DNA of 64,000 nt from Thioclava sp. ES.031 (lineage in GTDB: Bacteria > Pseudomonadota > Alphaproteobacteria > Rhodobacterales > Rhodobacteraceae): positions 1,436,001-1,500,000 of the forward strand of contig NZ_PDJO01000001.1 of the NCBI RefSeq assembly GCF_002563775.1. The letters are read 5' to 3'. The notes under the pieces are model-generated. The model was not told the DNA's origin. It saw nothing but the letters and a program-made list of their open reading frames with translations, and did not search any database. The translations under genes and the position numbers were made by a program. The number at the start of each line of letters is the position of its first letter. Within the stretch, counting starts at the first letter, position 1. Below are positions 25,819 to 35,410 of the stretch, piece by piece.

Positions 25819-26268
25819 ATGACCAAACTGCGCCCCGAGTTCTGGAAACTGCCGCTGAAAAAGCTCACCGCCCCCGAATGGGAGGCGCTGTGTGATGGCT
25901 GCGGCAAATGCTGCCTGAACAAGCTCGAATACGAGGATACGGGCGAGGTCGTCTTCACCCGCGTCGCCTGCCGGCTGCTCGATGGCGAGAGCTGCAGCTG
26001 CACGCAATATGACATTCGCCACCAGTTCGTCCCTGAATGCGTCACGCTCAGCCCCAAGACGATCCACAAGATCGCCTATTGGATGCCCGCGACCTGCGCC
26101 TACCGGCTGCGCTTCGAAGACAAGCCGCTGCATGACTGGCACTACCTGATCTCGGGCTCGCGCGAGACGGTCCACGAGGCCGGGGAAAGCGTGCGCGGCT
26201 GGACCGTGCCCGAATTCGAAGTGCCCGAAGACGAGTGGGACGAATACACGATCGAGGATCTCTCATGA
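25819..26268 (+). CDS. YcgN-family cysteine-cluster protein (UPF0260)
   Basis: A 149-residue protein with the family's Cys cluster: LCDGCGKCCLNKLEYED near residue 25, then ACRLLDGESCSCTQYDIR and VPECVTLS, consistent with a metal or Fe-S site. Function is unknown in general. ATG 25819 matches the usual N-terminus (MTKLRPEFWKLPLKKLT); the frame is open upstream but lacks family similarity. Its stop overlaps the threonine aldolase start (ATGA). Confidence 0.88.
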   Translation: MTKLRPEFWKLPLKKLTAPEWEALCDGCGKCCLNKLEYEDTGEVVFTRVACRLLDGESCSCTQYDIRHQFVPECVTLSPKTIHKIAYWMPATCAYRLRFEDKPLHDWHYLISGSRETVHEAGESVRGWTVPEFEVPEDEWDEYTIEDLS

Positions 26269-27314
26269 ATTTTGCCTCCGACAACACTTCCGGCGCCCAT
26301 CCCGCCATTCTCGAGGGCCTCATGGCCGCGAATGAGGGGCATGTGCATTCCTATGGCGACGACCCGATCACCGAAGGCGTGCAGGCGAAGATCCGTGAGA
26401 TTTTCGAGGCGCCCGAGGCGCGCGTCTATCTGGTTGCGACCGGCACGGCGGCCAATGCGCTCTCCTGCGCGGTGCTGACCCAGCCCTGGGGCGCGATCTT
26501 CTGCCATCGCAACGCCCATATCGAGGAAGACGAATGCGGCGCGCCCGAATTCTACACCGGCGGCTCGAAGCTGGTTCTGGTCGACGGGCCGGACGCGAAG
26601 ATGGACCCCGACGCGCTTGCGCGGACCATCGCGCATACCGGGCGCGGCGGCATCCATAACGTGCAGCGCGGCATGGTCTCGATCACCAACTCGACCGAGG
26701 CGGGCGCGGTCTATTCGCCCGAGGAGGTGAAAGCCCTGAGCGATGTCGCCCGCCGCTTCCATCTGCCCGTGCATATGGACGGCGCGCGCTTCGCCAATGC
26801 GCTCGTCTCGGCGGGCTGCACCCCGGCGGAGATGACCTGGAAGGCGGGCGTCGACGTGCTCAGCTTCGGCGGCACCAAGAATGGCTGCATGGGCGTCGAA
26901 GCGGTGGTGATCTTCGATCCCAAACGCGCCTGGGAATTCGAGCTGCGCCGCAAGCGCGGCGGCCATCTCTTCTCGAAACACCGCTTCCTCGCGGCCCAGA
27001 TGCAGGCCTATCTGGCCGATGATCTGTGGTTGAAGACCGCGCGCCATGCCAATGAAATGGCACGCAAACTCTCGGAAGGCATCGGCCAGATCGAGGGCGC
27101 GAAACTGATCCACCCGACGCAGGCCAACGCGGTCTTCGCCGCCCTGCCGCGCGGGGCGCACAAGCGCGCGAATGCGGCGGGGGCCTATTACTACCTCTGG
27201 CCGTTCGACCAGTCGCTGGAAGGTCCCGAGGACGAGCTTCTGGCCGCGCGACTGGTCTGTTCCTGGGCTACGACGCCCGAGGAAATCGACGCCTTCCTTG
27301 GCCATCTGGCGTAA
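26265..27314 (+). CDS. ltaE: Low-specificity L-threonine aldolase
   Basis: A 349-residue PLP enzyme of fold type I. It cleaves L-threonine and allo-threonine to glycine and acetaldehyde. N-terminal NFASDNTSGAHPAIL and GDDPITEGVQ, VHMDGARFANAL (PLP ring contact Asp) and the PLP-binding Lys in SFGGTKNG (around residue 206) are present. Translationally coupled to the YcgN-type gene by an ATGA overlap. Confidence 0.93.
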   Translation: MNFASDNTSGAHPAILEGLMAANEGHVHSYGDDPITEGVQAKIREIFEAPEARVYLVATGTAANALSCAVLTQPWGAIFCHRNAHIEEDECGAPEFYTGGSKLVLVDGPDAKMDPDALARTIAHTGRGGIHNVQRGMVSITNSTEAGAVYSPEEVKALSDVARRFHLPVHMDGARFANALVSAGCTPAEMTWKAGVDVLSFGGTKNGCMGVEAVVIFDPKRAWEFELRRKRGGHLFSKHRFLAAQMQAYLADDLWLKTARHANEMARKLSEGIGQIEGAKLIHPTQANAVFAALPRGAHKRANAAGAYYYLWPFDQSLEGPEDELLAARLVCSWATTPEEIDAFLGHLA

Positions 27315-27327
27315 TCAGCGCCGAAGA

Positions 27328-27873
27328 TCAGCGCCGCCCGGGCAGGTCGCGAAACGCGATCTTCTCGGGCGGGCCGTCCCATTCGGGATGCGCCTTTTGC
27401 GCGGCTCTCAAGGCCGCGCGGAACCTGCGGATCGCACCAAGGCCGGGAATGCGCGGGATATGCGCCAGTTCCCAGTGAATGCCGTTGATCGGATCGTCGA
27501 AGAACACCGCGTAATATCCCGGCGCATAAACGGGATATTCCTGCGGGGCGTCCGTCACCGACAGCCCGCGCGGGATCAGGAAGTCGCGGTGAAACGCATC
27601 CACCTCGGCCCGCGATTTCGCCCAGAGCGCGATGTGATGGATGCCCACCGCCCGCGCCTCGTGATCCAGCTTTTCGCCCGAGTGCGCAGGCTGGATGCCG
27701 ATATAGGAATGCGGCATCGGGAAACGCGCCATGTAATAGGTGGAGCGATAGCCGATATCGAGCGTCCAGAAGCTCTTATATCCAAGCCATCCGAACATCG
27801 CATCGTAGAAGCCGATCGACCTGTCATAGTCGAGCACCGAGAATTCGACGTGATTGACCCCGCGCCAGCGCAT
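27328..27873 (-). CDS. VOC-superfamily (glyoxalase-like) protein
   Basis: A 181-residue vicinal-oxygen-chelate protein. The first half starts VNHVEFSVLDYDRSIGFYDAMFGWLG, typical of a VOC beta-alpha-beta module, and the second has GIHHIALWAKSRAEVDAFH and the metal-ligand Glu in GIHWELAH. One ATG at 27873 has a strong AGGAGG site. Substrate cannot be inferred; relatives include glyoxalase I, dioxygenases and resistance proteins. Convergent with ltaE. Confidence 0.85.
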   Translation of the reverse strand: MRWRGVNHVEFSVLDYDRSIGFYDAMFGWLGYKSFWTLDIGYRSTYYMARFPMPHSYIGIQPAHSGEKLDHEARAVGIHHIALWAKSRAEVDAFHRDFLIPRGLSVTDAPQEYPVYAPGYYAVFFDDPINGIHWELAHIPRIPGLGAIRRFRAALRAAQKAHPEWDGPPEKIAFRDLPGRR

Positions 27874-27933
27874 GAGCGGCCTCCTCCTGATGGACTTCAC
27901 CCTAGAGGAGCCGCGCGACGGTGCAATGACGCC

Positions 27934-28413
27934 TCACGCAGACGGGATGGGGTAGGGCGGGTGCCACGGTTGCGCAGGCCCGGCTTGCCGCACAGTCGAC
28001 GGCGAGACCTCGAACAGCACAAGATGGCTCAGGTCGGGGCGTGAGCGCGAGGCGTAGATCAGCCCCTGCGCGCCGCGCGCCCGCGACCGATCCGAGAGGC
28101 GCCATGTGGGCGACGGCGCGCCGCTTGCCCGGTCATCCTGCCAGACCACCGAGGCCTGCGCCTGATCGGCTGTGCCGCGCAGGTCGTCCATCGCCTGCGC
28201 CGTGATCTCCAGCGGCACGATCAGCCGCGACGGATCGCCCGCCCGCACATAGCGCCGCAGCGCGACGGCAGCCCCTTCGGCACTCAGTGAGGCGTAAAGG
28301 GCTACCTGCCCGGAATGATGAAACCGGCCCTCCGGATGGCGGGCCGGTTCGCAAGCCTCGTCGGCGCGGTCGGCAGAGAGGATCCGCCAGACCGTGCCGT
28401 GGAAAGGGATCAC
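27934..28413 (-). CDS. RES-domain protein
   Basis: A 159-residue RES-family protein. The family signature residues appear in [18 protein letters not shown] and [20 protein letters not shown] (Arg and Glu) and [17 protein letters not shown] (Ser). Most characterised RES proteins are NAD+-degrading toxins paired with an Xre/ParS-type antitoxin. Here no antitoxin gene is adjacent. It begins at a GTG that overlaps the trxB stop (GTGA), so it is coupled to trxB. It may be a housekeeping RES protein or an orphan toxin. Confidence 0.75.
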   Translation of the reverse strand: MIPFHGTVWRILSADRADEACEPARHPEGRFHHSGQVALYASLSAEGAAVALRRYVRAGDPSRLIVPLEITAQAMDDLRGTADQAQASVVWQDDRASGAPSPTWRLSDRSRARGAQGLIYASRSRPDLSHLVLFEVSPSTVRQAGPAQPWHPPYPIPSA

Positions 28414-29360
28414 TCGGCTTCGCCCTGCTCGGCGAGGAATTTCTCGGCGTCGAGCGCAGCCATGCAGCCCATCCCCGCCGAGGTGACGGCCTGACGATAG
28501 GTGTGATCGGTCAGGTCACCGGCAGCGAAGATGCCCGGCTGCGAGGTGCGGGTCGAGCCCGGCTCCACCCAGACATAGCCGCCCGATTGCATCTTCAGGC
28601 TGTCCTTCACGAGTTCGGACGAGGGCGCGTGCCCGATCGCCACGAAGAACCCGTCGCAGGGGATGACTTTCTCCGACCCATCGGCGGTGGATTTTACCCG
28701 CACACCGGTCACGCCGAGCGGGTTTTCGTCGCCGAGAATTTCCTCGACCGTGTGATTCCACTCCACCTCGATCTTGGGGTTCTTGAACAGGCGATCCTGC
28801 AGGATCTTCTCCGAGCGCAGCGTGTCGCGGCGGTGAATCAGCGTCACCTTGGAGGCGAAATTGGTCAGGAACAGCGCCTCTTCCACGGCGGTGTTGCCGC
28901 CGCCGATCACCACGACTTCCTTGCCGCGATAGAAGAACCCGTCACAGGTCGCGCAGGCCGAGACGCCGAAGCCCTTGAACTTCTCTTCCGAGGGAAGACC
29001 CAGCCATTTCGCCTGCGCCCCGGTGGCGAGGATCACTGCTGCTGCCTCGTAGGTCGTGCCCGAATCGCCTTTCGCGACGAAGGGGCGCTTCGCCGTGTCG
29101 AGCTCGGTGATCATGTCCATGATGATCTCGGTGCCCATCGCGCGGGCATGCTCTTCCATCTTCACCATCAGGTCAGGGCCCTGAATCTCGCTCTCGCCGG
29201 GCCAGTTCTCGACCTCGGTGGTGATGGTCAGCTGGCCGCCCGGCTGCATGCCTTGCACCAGAACCGGCTCGAGCATCGCACGCGACGCGTAGACCGCCGC
29301 CGTGTAGCCCGCAGGGCCGGAGCCGATGATCAGAACCTTGGTTTTCTTCGTCTCGGACAT
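28410..29360 (-). CDS. trxB: Thioredoxin-disulfide reductase
   Basis: A 316-residue FAD/NADPH flavoprotein that reduces thioredoxin. FAD motif [20 protein letters not shown] at the N-terminus, redox-active CATC in [13 protein letters not shown] (around residue 137-140), NADPH motif [17 protein letters not shown] and [10 protein letters not shown] at the end. ATG 29360 follows AAGGAGG; a longer open frame upstream is spurious. Divergent from an Lrp-family gene, a pairing often kept in alphaproteobacteria. The RES-domain gene overlaps its stop. Confidence 0.96.
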   Translation of the reverse strand: MSETKKTKVLIIGSGPAGYTAAVYASRAMLEPVLVQGMQPGGQLTITTEVENWPGESEIQGPDLMVKMEEHARAMGTEIIMDMITELDTAKRPFVAKGDSGTTYEAAAVILATGAQAKWLGLPSEEKFKGFGVSACATCDGFFYRGKEVVVIGGGNTAVEEALFLTNFASKVTLIHRRDTLRSEKILQDRLFKNPKIEVEWNHTVEEILGDENPLGVTGVRVKSTADGSEKVIPCDGFFVAIGHAPSSELVKDSLKMQSGGYVWVEPGSTRTSQPGIFAAGDLTDHTYRQAVTSAGMGCMAALDAEKFLAEQGEAE

Positions 29361-29528
29361 GCCCGCCTCCTTGGAAATCTGCCCGACGGATATAGTCGGA
29401 GCGAGGCCCGCCGAAAAGCCCCCGCTTTCCGCGACAAATAGCACTTGCGGAGCGGTCCGCGAAATATTATTGCGCATCCTCTCTTCCAGCGGTAAGTTCT
29501 GCCGCAACCCACGAAGGATTGTTTCAAC

Positions 29529-30029
29529 ATGCCCACCTCCCGGCTCGACGACATCGACCGTAAAATCCTCGCTGAACTGCAGGCGGACGGGCGGATGACG
29601 AATGTCGAACTGGCCAAGCGTGTGGGCATTTCGGCTCCGCCCTGCCTGCGCCGCGTGCGCACGCTCGAAGAGGCGGGCTACATCCGTGGCTACCATGCCG
29701 ATGTGAACCCGCGCGAGCTGGGTTTCGAAGTGCAGGTCTTCGCGATGGTGCGCCTGCACAGCCAGGCCGAAGCGGATCTGTCGAACTTCGAGTCGCGCTG
29801 CCGCGAATGGCCGCTGGTGCGCGAGTGCCACATGCTCAATGGCGAGATCGATTTCGTACTGAAATGCGTGGCGCCGGACCTCTCGAGCTTCCAGAGCTTC
29901 CTGACCGGCCAGCTCACCGCCGCCGAAAATGTCGCCAGCGTGAAGACCTCGCTGGTGATCCGCTGCGCCAAGGACGAGCCGGGGGTGCCCTTCGACGTGC
30001 TCGAAGAGCGCATCGCCAAGCTGGCCTGA
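29529..30029 (+). CDS. Lrp/AsnC-family transcriptional regulator
   Basis: A 166-residue feast/famine regulator. N-terminal HTH (residues ~8-60: [40 protein letters not shown]) and C-terminal RAM ligand/oligomerisation domain. GAAGGATTG precedes the ATG. Divergent from trxB across 168 bp. Effector likely an amino acid, not identifiable here. An interspersed hairpin element (30056-30122) follows the gene. Confidence 0.92.
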   Translation: MPTSRLDDIDRKILAELQADGRMTNVELAKRVGISAPPCLRRVRTLEEAGYIRGYHADVNPRELGFEVQVFAMVRLHSQAEADLSNFESRCREWPLVRECHMLNGEIDFVLKCVAPDLSSFQSFLTGQLTAAENVASVKTSLVIRCAKDEPGVPFDVLEERIAKLA

Positions 30030-30055
30030 GCCTTACTCTGAATTGAACCGTTGTC

Positions 30056-30122
30056 GGAGGGGCGCCGCCCCTCCCTTCGCTGTCGCGAATTCCCGCCCCG
30101 GGATATTTTCGCCAAGCCGAAG
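30056..30122 (+). repeat. Interspersed two-hairpin element, copy A
   Basis: Starts with hairpin GGAGGGGCG-C-CGCCCCTCC 26 bp after the Lrp gene stop and ends CCCCGGGATATTTT, CGCCAAGC, CGAAGG. Same consensus as copies B1, B2, C1, C2, D and E. Orientation: with the upstream (plus-strand) gene. Confidence 0.75.
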
Positions 30123-30148
30123 GGGCGCGTGGCCGCTTCGCTCTTGAG

Positions 30149-30193
30149 AAATATCCCGGGGGAGGCCGCAGGCCGGGGGCAGCGCCCCCCTCC
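30149..30193 (-). repeat. Interspersed two-hairpin element, copy B1
   Basis: On the minus strand: GGGGGGCGCTGCCCCC, hairpin GGCCTGCGGCC, then CCCCCGGGATATTTCTCAAG and a CGAAG tail. Lies 3' of the MFS gene and is a tandem partner of B2. Confidence 0.75.
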
Positions 30194-30199
30194 TTTTTT

Positions 30200-30240
30200 G
30201 ATATTTTTCGCCTCTGGCGAGGGGAGCAGCGCCCCCTCAG
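30200..30240 (-). repeat. Interspersed two-hairpin element, copy B2 (partial)
   Basis: On the minus strand: GAGGGGGCGCTGCTCCCCTC, hairpin TCGCCAGAGGCGA, then AAAATATC. It overlaps the MFS stop codon by a few bases and sits in tandem with B1. Same architecture, shorter tail. Confidence 0.6.
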
Positions 30241-31460
30241 CGCGTCTCTTTCGGGCGCAGCATCAGCCAGATCAGCGCCGCCCCGGCCAGCGTCAGGAAG
30301 GGGATCATCGCGAGATTGACCGCCTGCCAGCCCGCTTGGGCATTGCCGCCCTCGGCGCAGTTCATCAGCCCGCCCGAGGAGAGCGAGGCGAGGAAAACGC
30401 CGCCGAAGACCACGAAATCGTTCATCCCCTGCACATGGCCGCGCTCATTCGGGCTATGGGCCGAGGCGAGCATCGCCGTCGAGCCGATGAAGCCGAAGTT
30501 CCAGCCCAGCCCCAGCAGCATCAGGGCGATGTAGAACTGGTCCAGATCGACCCCGGTCAGCGCCACCGCGCCGGAGGCCGCGAGAATCACGAGGCCGGTG
30601 CCCACGATCACCTCTTTGCCGAAGCGCGCGATCAGGTGGCCGGTGAAGAAGCTCGGCAGATACATCGCCAGCACGTGGGCCGAGACGATATTGGCCGCGT
30701 CGCCCTGCTCGAACCCGCAGCCGACCACAGCGAGCGGCGTCGAGGTCATCACGAGGTTCATCAGCGCGTAGGAGACCATACCGCAGATCATCGCGACGAG
30801 GATCACCGGGTCTTTCAGCAACTCGCGCCGGGTGCGGCCCTCGTGATGCTCGTGCTTCTTGCGCCGCCCCGGAGCCGGGATGTCGAGGAAGGAGAACAGG
30901 ATCGGCCCGAGCGCATTGATCGCGATGATCGCGAGATATGTCGCCATGAAGGGCACGACCATCGCCTCGCTCGTGACCTTCACCAGCTGCGGGCCGATGA
31001 TCGCGGCGACAAGCCCGCCCGCCATCACATAGGAGATCGCCTTGGGCTGGAACTCCGCGCTGGCGGTATCGGTCGCCGCGAACCGGTAGAACCCCTGCGC
31101 CGACATATAGGTGCCGGTGAAGAACGAGCCCAGCATGAACAGCGCAAACGACCCGTGATAGAGCGCGTAGGCCGCAATCGCAGCCCCCAGCGCCCCCATC
31201 GCATTGGCGAGGATGAAGCCCGCGCGGCGGCCTTTCGCGGCCATGAATTCCGACATCGGCTGCGCCGAGAGGACCGAGCCCAGAATGATCAGCGACAGGG
31301 GCAGCGTCGCGAGGCAGGGATTGGGCGAGAGCATCTGGCCCGCAAGGCCGCCCACCGTGAAGATCATCGGCATCTGCGCGCCCAGAAGCGCCTGGGCCAG
31401 AACCAGCACGATCGTATTGCGCTTTTCGCGAGAGGCGGGTGGGGCGGTCATGTCACTCAT
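30237..31460 (-). CDS. MFS transporter
   Basis: A 407-residue major facilitator with 12 predicted membrane helices and a central cytoplasmic loop rich in charge (GRRKKHEHHEGRTRREL around residue 200). The early segment AQALLGAQMPMIFTVGGLAG and MSEFMAAKGRRAGF are typical of the MFS motif A region. The histidine cluster in the loop is curious but not diagnostic of a metal substrate. Substrate unknown. Divergent from the AlkA-type gene. Confidence 0.88.
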   Translation of the reverse strand: MSDMTAPPASREKRNTIVLVLAQALLGAQMPMIFTVGGLAGQMLSPNPCLATLPLSLIILGSVLSAQPMSEFMAAKGRRAGFILANAMGALGAAIAAYALYHGSFALFMLGSFFTGTYMSAQGFYRFAATDTASAEFQPKAISYVMAGGLVAAIIGPQLVKVTSEAMVVPFMATYLAIIAINALGPILFSFLDIPAPGRRKKHEHHEGRTRRELLKDPVILVAMICGMVSYALMNLVMTSTPLAVVGCGFEQGDAANIVSAHVLAMYLPSFFTGHLIARFGKEVIVGTGLVILAASGAVALTGVDLDQFYIALMLLGLGWNFGFIGSTAMLASAHSPNERGHVQGMNDFVVFGGVFLASLSSGGLMNCAEGGNAQAGWQAVNLAMIPFLTLAGAALIWLMLRPKETR

Positions 31461-31525
31461 GACAGCTTGCTAGCGTGGCGATTGGGGGCTGGCAAGCGGG
31501 CGCGGCATGAGGCAGGGTGTCGCGC

Positions 31526-32158
31526 ATGGTTGGACGTATCATTACCTGCGAAGACGATATCGCTGAAGGCACCGAATTTCTCTGCCGCACAGAGCCGCGT
31601 TTTGCCGAGGTTTGCGCGCTGACGGGGCCGTGGCCTCTGCGCCGCCGCGAGGACGGGTTCGAGGCGCTGCGCGACGCGATCATCGGGCAGCAGGTCTCGG
31701 TCGCCGCCGCCAACTCGATCCGGGGCAAGGTGATCGGCGCGGGCTATGGCGATCCGGTCTCCATCGCGGCCGCCTCGGAAGAGGACCTGCGCGCCTGTGG
31801 CCTCTCGCGCCAGAAGGTGCGCTACCTGCAGGCGCTCTCCAATTCCGGCGTCGATTTCGAGGGTCTGCGCGCCATGCCCGACGAGGAGGTGGTCGCGCAG
31901 CTCCTGCCGATCCCCGGCATCGGGCGCTGGACGGTGGAGATGTATCTCATCTTCGCTCTGGGTCGCGCCGATGTCTTCGCGGTCGATGATCTGGCGCTGG
32001 CCGAGGGGGCGCGGCTCCTGTTCGATTTGCCCGAGCGGCCCAAGCGCAAGCAATTCAATGAGCTATCGGCAGCCTGGTCGCCGTGGCGCGCGGTTGCGGC
32101 GCGCGGCCTCTGGGCCTATTACGCGGCCTGTAAAGATCGTGAAGGAGTTGCCCCATGA
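31526..32158 (+). CDS. DNA-3-methyladenine glycosylase II (AlkA family)
   Basis: A 210-residue HhH-GPD glycosylase. EALRDAIIGQQVSVAAAN, the helix-hairpin-helix IPGIGRWTVEMYLIFALG and the catalytic Asp in FAVDDLALAEG are all seen. It excises alkylated bases in base-excision repair. I chose ATG 31526 (AGGG about 9 bases upstream); a GTG at 31517 is possible. Stop overlaps the next ATG (ATGA). Shorter than E. coli AlkA (282), lacking its N-terminal domain, as many bacterial homologues do. Confidence 0.9.
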   Translation: MVGRIITCEDDIAEGTEFLCRTEPRFAEVCALTGPWPLRRREDGFEALRDAIIGQQVSVAAANSIRGKVIGAGYGDPVSIAAASEEDLRACGLSRQKVRYLQALSNSGVDFEGLRAMPDEEVVAQLLPIPGIGRWTVEMYLIFALGRADVFAVDDLALAEGARLLFDLPERPKRKQFNELSAAWSPWRAVAARGLWAYYAACKDREGVAP

Positions 32159-32817
32159 CCCGCAAGCTGGAAGTCGGACGCAGAGAGCCGCAATCGGGAA
32201 CGGTGAAATCCGCCGTGGTGTTTCTGCATGGCTATGGCGCGGACGGGGCGGACCTGCTGGGCCTCGCCGATCCGCTGGGCCAGCACATGCCCGACACGCT
32301 GTTCCTCGCGCCCGACGCGCCCGAGCCCTGCCGCGCGGCGCCTTATGGCCGGCAATGGTTCCCGATTCCCTGGATCGACAATTCCAGCGAAGCGGAATCC
32401 GCCCAAGGTCTCAAGGACGCTGCGGCCGACGTGGATGCCTTCCTCGATTCCGTGCTGGAAGAGCAGGGGCTGACGCCCGCGCAGCTCGCCGTGATCGGCT
32501 TCTCGCAAGGCACGATGACCGCGCTCGAAGTGCTGCCGCGTCGGGCCGAGCCTGTCGCCGGGCTGGTGGCCTTCTCGGGCCGCCTTCTGCGCCCGGAAGC
32601 CTTGGGCAACGAGGCGATCTCGAAGCCGCCGGTTCTGCTGATCCATGGCGATCAGGACCCGGTCGTGCCCTTCGCCGATATGGGCAAGGCAGGCGATGCG
32701 CTGGTCTCGGCGGGGTTCGACACCTATGCCCATGTGATGAAGGGCACCGGCCACGGCATCGCGCCCGACGGGCTGTCGGTGGCGCTGTCCTTCCTGCAAG
32801 ACAAGCTGCCCGGCTGA
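32155..32817 (+). CDS. Phospholipase/carboxylesterase-type alpha/beta hydrolase
   Basis: A 220-residue serine hydrolase. Oxyanion region VFLHGYGADG, nucleophile elbow GFSQG (Ser about residue 119), acid in HGDQDPVVPF and catalytic His in GTGHGIAPDG. Close to the YpfH/acyl-protein thioesterase group acting on carboxyl or thio esters. Coupled to the AlkA gene by an ATGA overlap; the functional link between them is unclear. Confidence 0.88.
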   Translation: MTRKLEVGRREPQSGTVKSAVVFLHGYGADGADLLGLADPLGQHMPDTLFLAPDAPEPCRAAPYGRQWFPIPWIDNSSEAESAQGLKDAAADVDAFLDSVLEEQGLTPAQLAVIGFSQGTMTALEVLPRRAEPVAGLVAFSGRLLRPEALGNEAISKPPVLLIHGDQDPVVPFADMGKAGDALVSAGFDTYAHVMKGTGHGIAPDGLSVALSFLQDKLPG

Positions 32818-32986
32818 TCGGCACCGCGCGGCAGTCATGCCGCACTGCCGCGCCGCTTCGCTCCAGTCTCCGTCCCAAGCCGTCATTTCTCTGTCATGGC
32901 GGTTTGCTAGCTATGCCGCATGGCAGCAATCGCGACATCAAGAGGCTTGCCAGATTGTGAACGCCATATATAGTCATGGATAAGGC

Positions 32987-33005
32987 AGGGGCGGACCCCG
33001 CCCCT
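32987..33005 (+). other. GC-rich hairpin in the leader of the HNH gene
   Basis: AGGGGCGG-ACC-CCGCCCCT, an 8-bp stem with a 3-base loop, 38 bp before the HNH start codon. No T-run follows, so it is a leader structure rather than a clear terminator. Confidence 0.4.
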
Positions 33006-33043
33006 GAGCCGAGGCAGGCGACAGGGCGAGGACGGAGTCACCC

Positions 33044-33643
33044 ATGCTGGACGAGTGCGACAGGACCGATTTTAGAACGCAATTCACCCGCGAACCGGCG
33101 GCGCTGAGACAGCACCCGGCGCTGGTGCTCAACGCCGATTTCCGGCCGCTCTCCTATTACCCGCTCTCGCTATGGCCTTGGCAGGAGGCGATAAAAGCGG
33201 TCTTCCTCGACAGGGTGACGATCCTCGCCGAATACGAAGAGGTGGTGCGCAGCCAGAGGCAGGCCTTCAAAATCCCCTCCGTCGTCGTCCTCAAAGAATA
33301 TGTCCGACCCCAGAAGCGCGTGGCTTTCACGCGCTTCAATCTTTTTCTGAGGGACGAATTCAAGTGCCAGTATTGCGGCAAGCGGGGCGATCTGACCTTC
33401 GATCATGTGATCCCGCGCTCGCGCGGTGGAATCACCAGCTGGGAGAATGTCGTGGCCGCCTGCGCGCCGTGCAACCTGCGCAAGGCCAACAAGCCGCTGG
33501 AGCGCTCGGGGATGCATCTTCTCAAGCCCGCGCGCCAGCCCCAGCCCGAGGATATGCTGCGCATCGGGCGTCGCTTCCCGCCGGGCTATCTGCATGAAAG
33601 CTGGATGGACTTCCTTTATTGGGACACCGAGCTGGAAGCCTAA
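33044..33643 (+). CDS. HNH endonuclease-type protein
   Basis: A 199-residue protein with an HNH nuclease core: CQYCGKRGDLTFDHVIPRSR (two Cys, then Asp-His), followed by GGITSWENVVAACAPCNLRK (Asn and second CxxC pair). The N-terminal 105 residues include the conserved LVLNADFRPLSYYPLSLWPW. This form is widespread as a single chromosomal gene in alphaproteobacteria with no assigned role and is not tied to a phage or intron here. Copies C1 and C2 of the repeat follow it. Confidence 0.88.
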   Translation: MLDECDRTDFRTQFTREPAALRQHPALVLNADFRPLSYYPLSLWPWQEAIKAVFLDRVTILAEYEEVVRSQRQAFKIPSVVVLKEYVRPQKRVAFTRFNLFLRDEFKCQYCGKRGDLTFDHVIPRSRGGITSWENVVAACAPCNLRKANKPLERSGMHLLKPARQPQPEDMLRIGRRFPPGYLHESWMDFLYWDTELEA

Positions 33644-33685
33644 GAAAAAGGGCGCGCCGCATCCGGCACGCCCGTCTTCGTATTG

Positions 33686-33735
33686 GTGAAAATATCCCGG
33701 GGGGCTTGCGCAGCAAGCGGGGGCAGAGCCCCCTC
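33686..33735 (-). repeat. Interspersed two-hairpin element, copy C1
   Basis: Minus strand: GGGGGCTCTGCCCCC, hairpin GCTTGCTGCGCAAGC, then CCCCGGGATATTTTCACC and AATACGAAG. Tandem with C2 and oriented with the SulP gene to its right. Confidence 0.75.
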
Positions 33736-33786
33736 TGGCTTGGTTGATTGTCGCCCTCCGGCGACGGGGGGGCAGAGCCCCCTCCG
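33736..33786 (-). repeat. Interspersed two-hairpin element, copy C2
   Basis: Minus strand: GGAGGGGGCTCTGCCCCCC, hairpin GTCGCCGGAGGGCGAC, then a degenerate tail AATCAACCAAGCCAGAG. It lies 7 bp after the SulP stop and continues into C1. Confidence 0.65.
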
Positions 33787-33792
33787 AGCGCG

Positions 33793-35271
33793 TCAGTGCC
33801 CCGCCGCGACCTGACCGCCATTCGACAGCTTGTCGATGATCGTCTCGGTCGCGTGGTTCATGCCCACGACCTTCACATCCGTGCCGGACATCCGGAACTT
33901 GCCCACCGCCCGGTCCAGCGCCGAGACCGAAGAGATGTCCCAGATATGGGCGTGGGTCAGGTCGATCACCACGCGGTCGAGCTTCTCCTGGAAGTCGAAG
34001 GCGCGGTTGAACTCTTCCACGGTCGCGAAGAAGATCTGGCCCTTGATGTAATAGGTCCGCAGGTGATGCGCCTCGTTGTAGCGCGAGGTGATCTCGGTCA
34101 TCCGCGCGATCTTGCCTGCGAAGAAGATCCCCGAGAGCAGCACGCCCACCAGCACCCCGATCGCGAGGTTATGGGTGGCGACGACGAAGGCGACGGTGGC
34201 CAGCATCACCACGTTGGACGACATTGGCATGGTGCGCAGCTGTCCCAGCGAGGCCCAGCTGAACGTGCCGATCGACACCATGATCATGATCGCCACCAGC
34301 GCGGGCATCGGGATGCGGCCCACCCATTCGCCCAGCACCACGCAGAAGATCAGAAGCGCGATCCCCGCGGTCAGGGTCGACAGGCGCGTACGGCCGCCCG
34401 AGGTCACGTTGATCACCGACTGGCCGATCATCGCGCAGCCCGCCATGCCCCCGATGAAACCGGTGCAGAAATTGGCGATGCCCTGACCGAAGCATTCCTG
34501 ACGACGGTCCGAACGCGTGTCGGTCATTTCGTCGACGATGTTCTGCGTCATCAGGCTCTCCAGAAGACCGACGACCGCCACGCCCACCGAATAGGGCAGG
34601 ATGATCTGCAGCGTCTCGAAGGTGAACGGCACGTTCGGGATCAGGAGCGAGGGCAGCTGATCGGGCAGGGCGCCCATATCGGCCACGGTGTGCACGTCGT
34701 CGAGCCCCAGCCCCATCGAGATCGCGCTGAGCACGAGGATCGCGATCAGCGGCGAGGGAATGGCGCGGAAGAAGCGCGGCAGCAGGTAGATGATCGCAAG
34801 GCCAAGTGCCACCAGCGCATAGGTCGCCACCACCGGGACATTGGCCGGGTTCAGCTCGGGCCATTGCGCCATGAAGATCAGGATGGCGAGCGCGTTCACG
34901 AAGCCTGTCATCACCGATTTCGAAACGAAGCGCATCACGGTCCCGAGGTTCAGCGCCCCGGCAATCACCTGAAGCACGCCCGCCAGCACCGTCGCGGCCA
35001 GCAGGTAATCGAGCCCGTAGCTGCGCACCAGCGTGCCCATCAGCACGGCGGTCGCGGCGGTCGCGGCCGAGATCATACCCGGGCGGCCACCGAAGAAAGC
35101 GGTGATCGTGGCGATCATGAAGGAGGCGTAGAGGCCCACTTTCGGGTCCACGCCTGCGATGATGGAGAAAGCGATGGCCTCGGGGATCAGCGCGAGCGCC
35201 ACCACGAGACCGGAAAGAATGTCAGCGCGGTAGTTGCCAGTCCACTGGCTGCGCCATTGCGACAAGGTCAT
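33793..35271 (-). CDS. SulP-family anion transporter with STAS domain
   Basis: A 492-residue SulP/SLC26-type inner-membrane carrier. About ten to twelve membrane helices in residues 1-385 (start [40 protein letters not shown] is conserved), then a cytoplasmic STAS domain from about 400 with [20 protein letters not shown]. Family members carry sulfate, bicarbonate or other anions; the substrate is not readable. ATG 35271 follows AGGAC. An alternate TTG start at 35286 is less likely. Confidence 0.9.
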   Translation of the reverse strand: MTLSQWRSQWTGNYRADILSGLVVALALIPEAIAFSIIAGVDPKVGLYASFMIATITAFFGGRPGMISAATAATAVLMGTLVRSYGLDYLLAATVLAGVLQVIAGALNLGTVMRFVSKSVMTGFVNALAILIFMAQWPELNPANVPVVATYALVALGLAIIYLLPRFFRAIPSPLIAILVLSAISMGLGLDDVHTVADMGALPDQLPSLLIPNVPFTFETLQIILPYSVGVAVVGLLESLMTQNIVDEMTDTRSDRRQECFGQGIANFCTGFIGGMAGCAMIGQSVINVTSGGRTRLSTLTAGIALLIFCVVLGEWVGRIPMPALVAIMIMVSIGTFSWASLGQLRTMPMSSNVVMLATVAFVVATHNLAIGVLVGVLLSGIFFAGKIARMTEITSRYNEAHHLRTYYIKGQIFFATVEEFNRAFDFQEKLDRVVIDLTHAHIWDISSVSALDRAVGKFRMSGTDVKVVGMNHATETIIDKLSNGGQVAAGH

Positions 35272-35410
35272 ACGGTTGTCCTGCAATTAGAAAGGCCCGC
35301 GACCGGGGAGGGGCGGGCCGGAGGGATGTGAGATTTGGCGAAGCCAATACCCGGGTGACGTAGCGATGCCAAGCCCCGCAGGTCGGGTTTTAAGAAAAAT
35401 TCAAAGAGGA

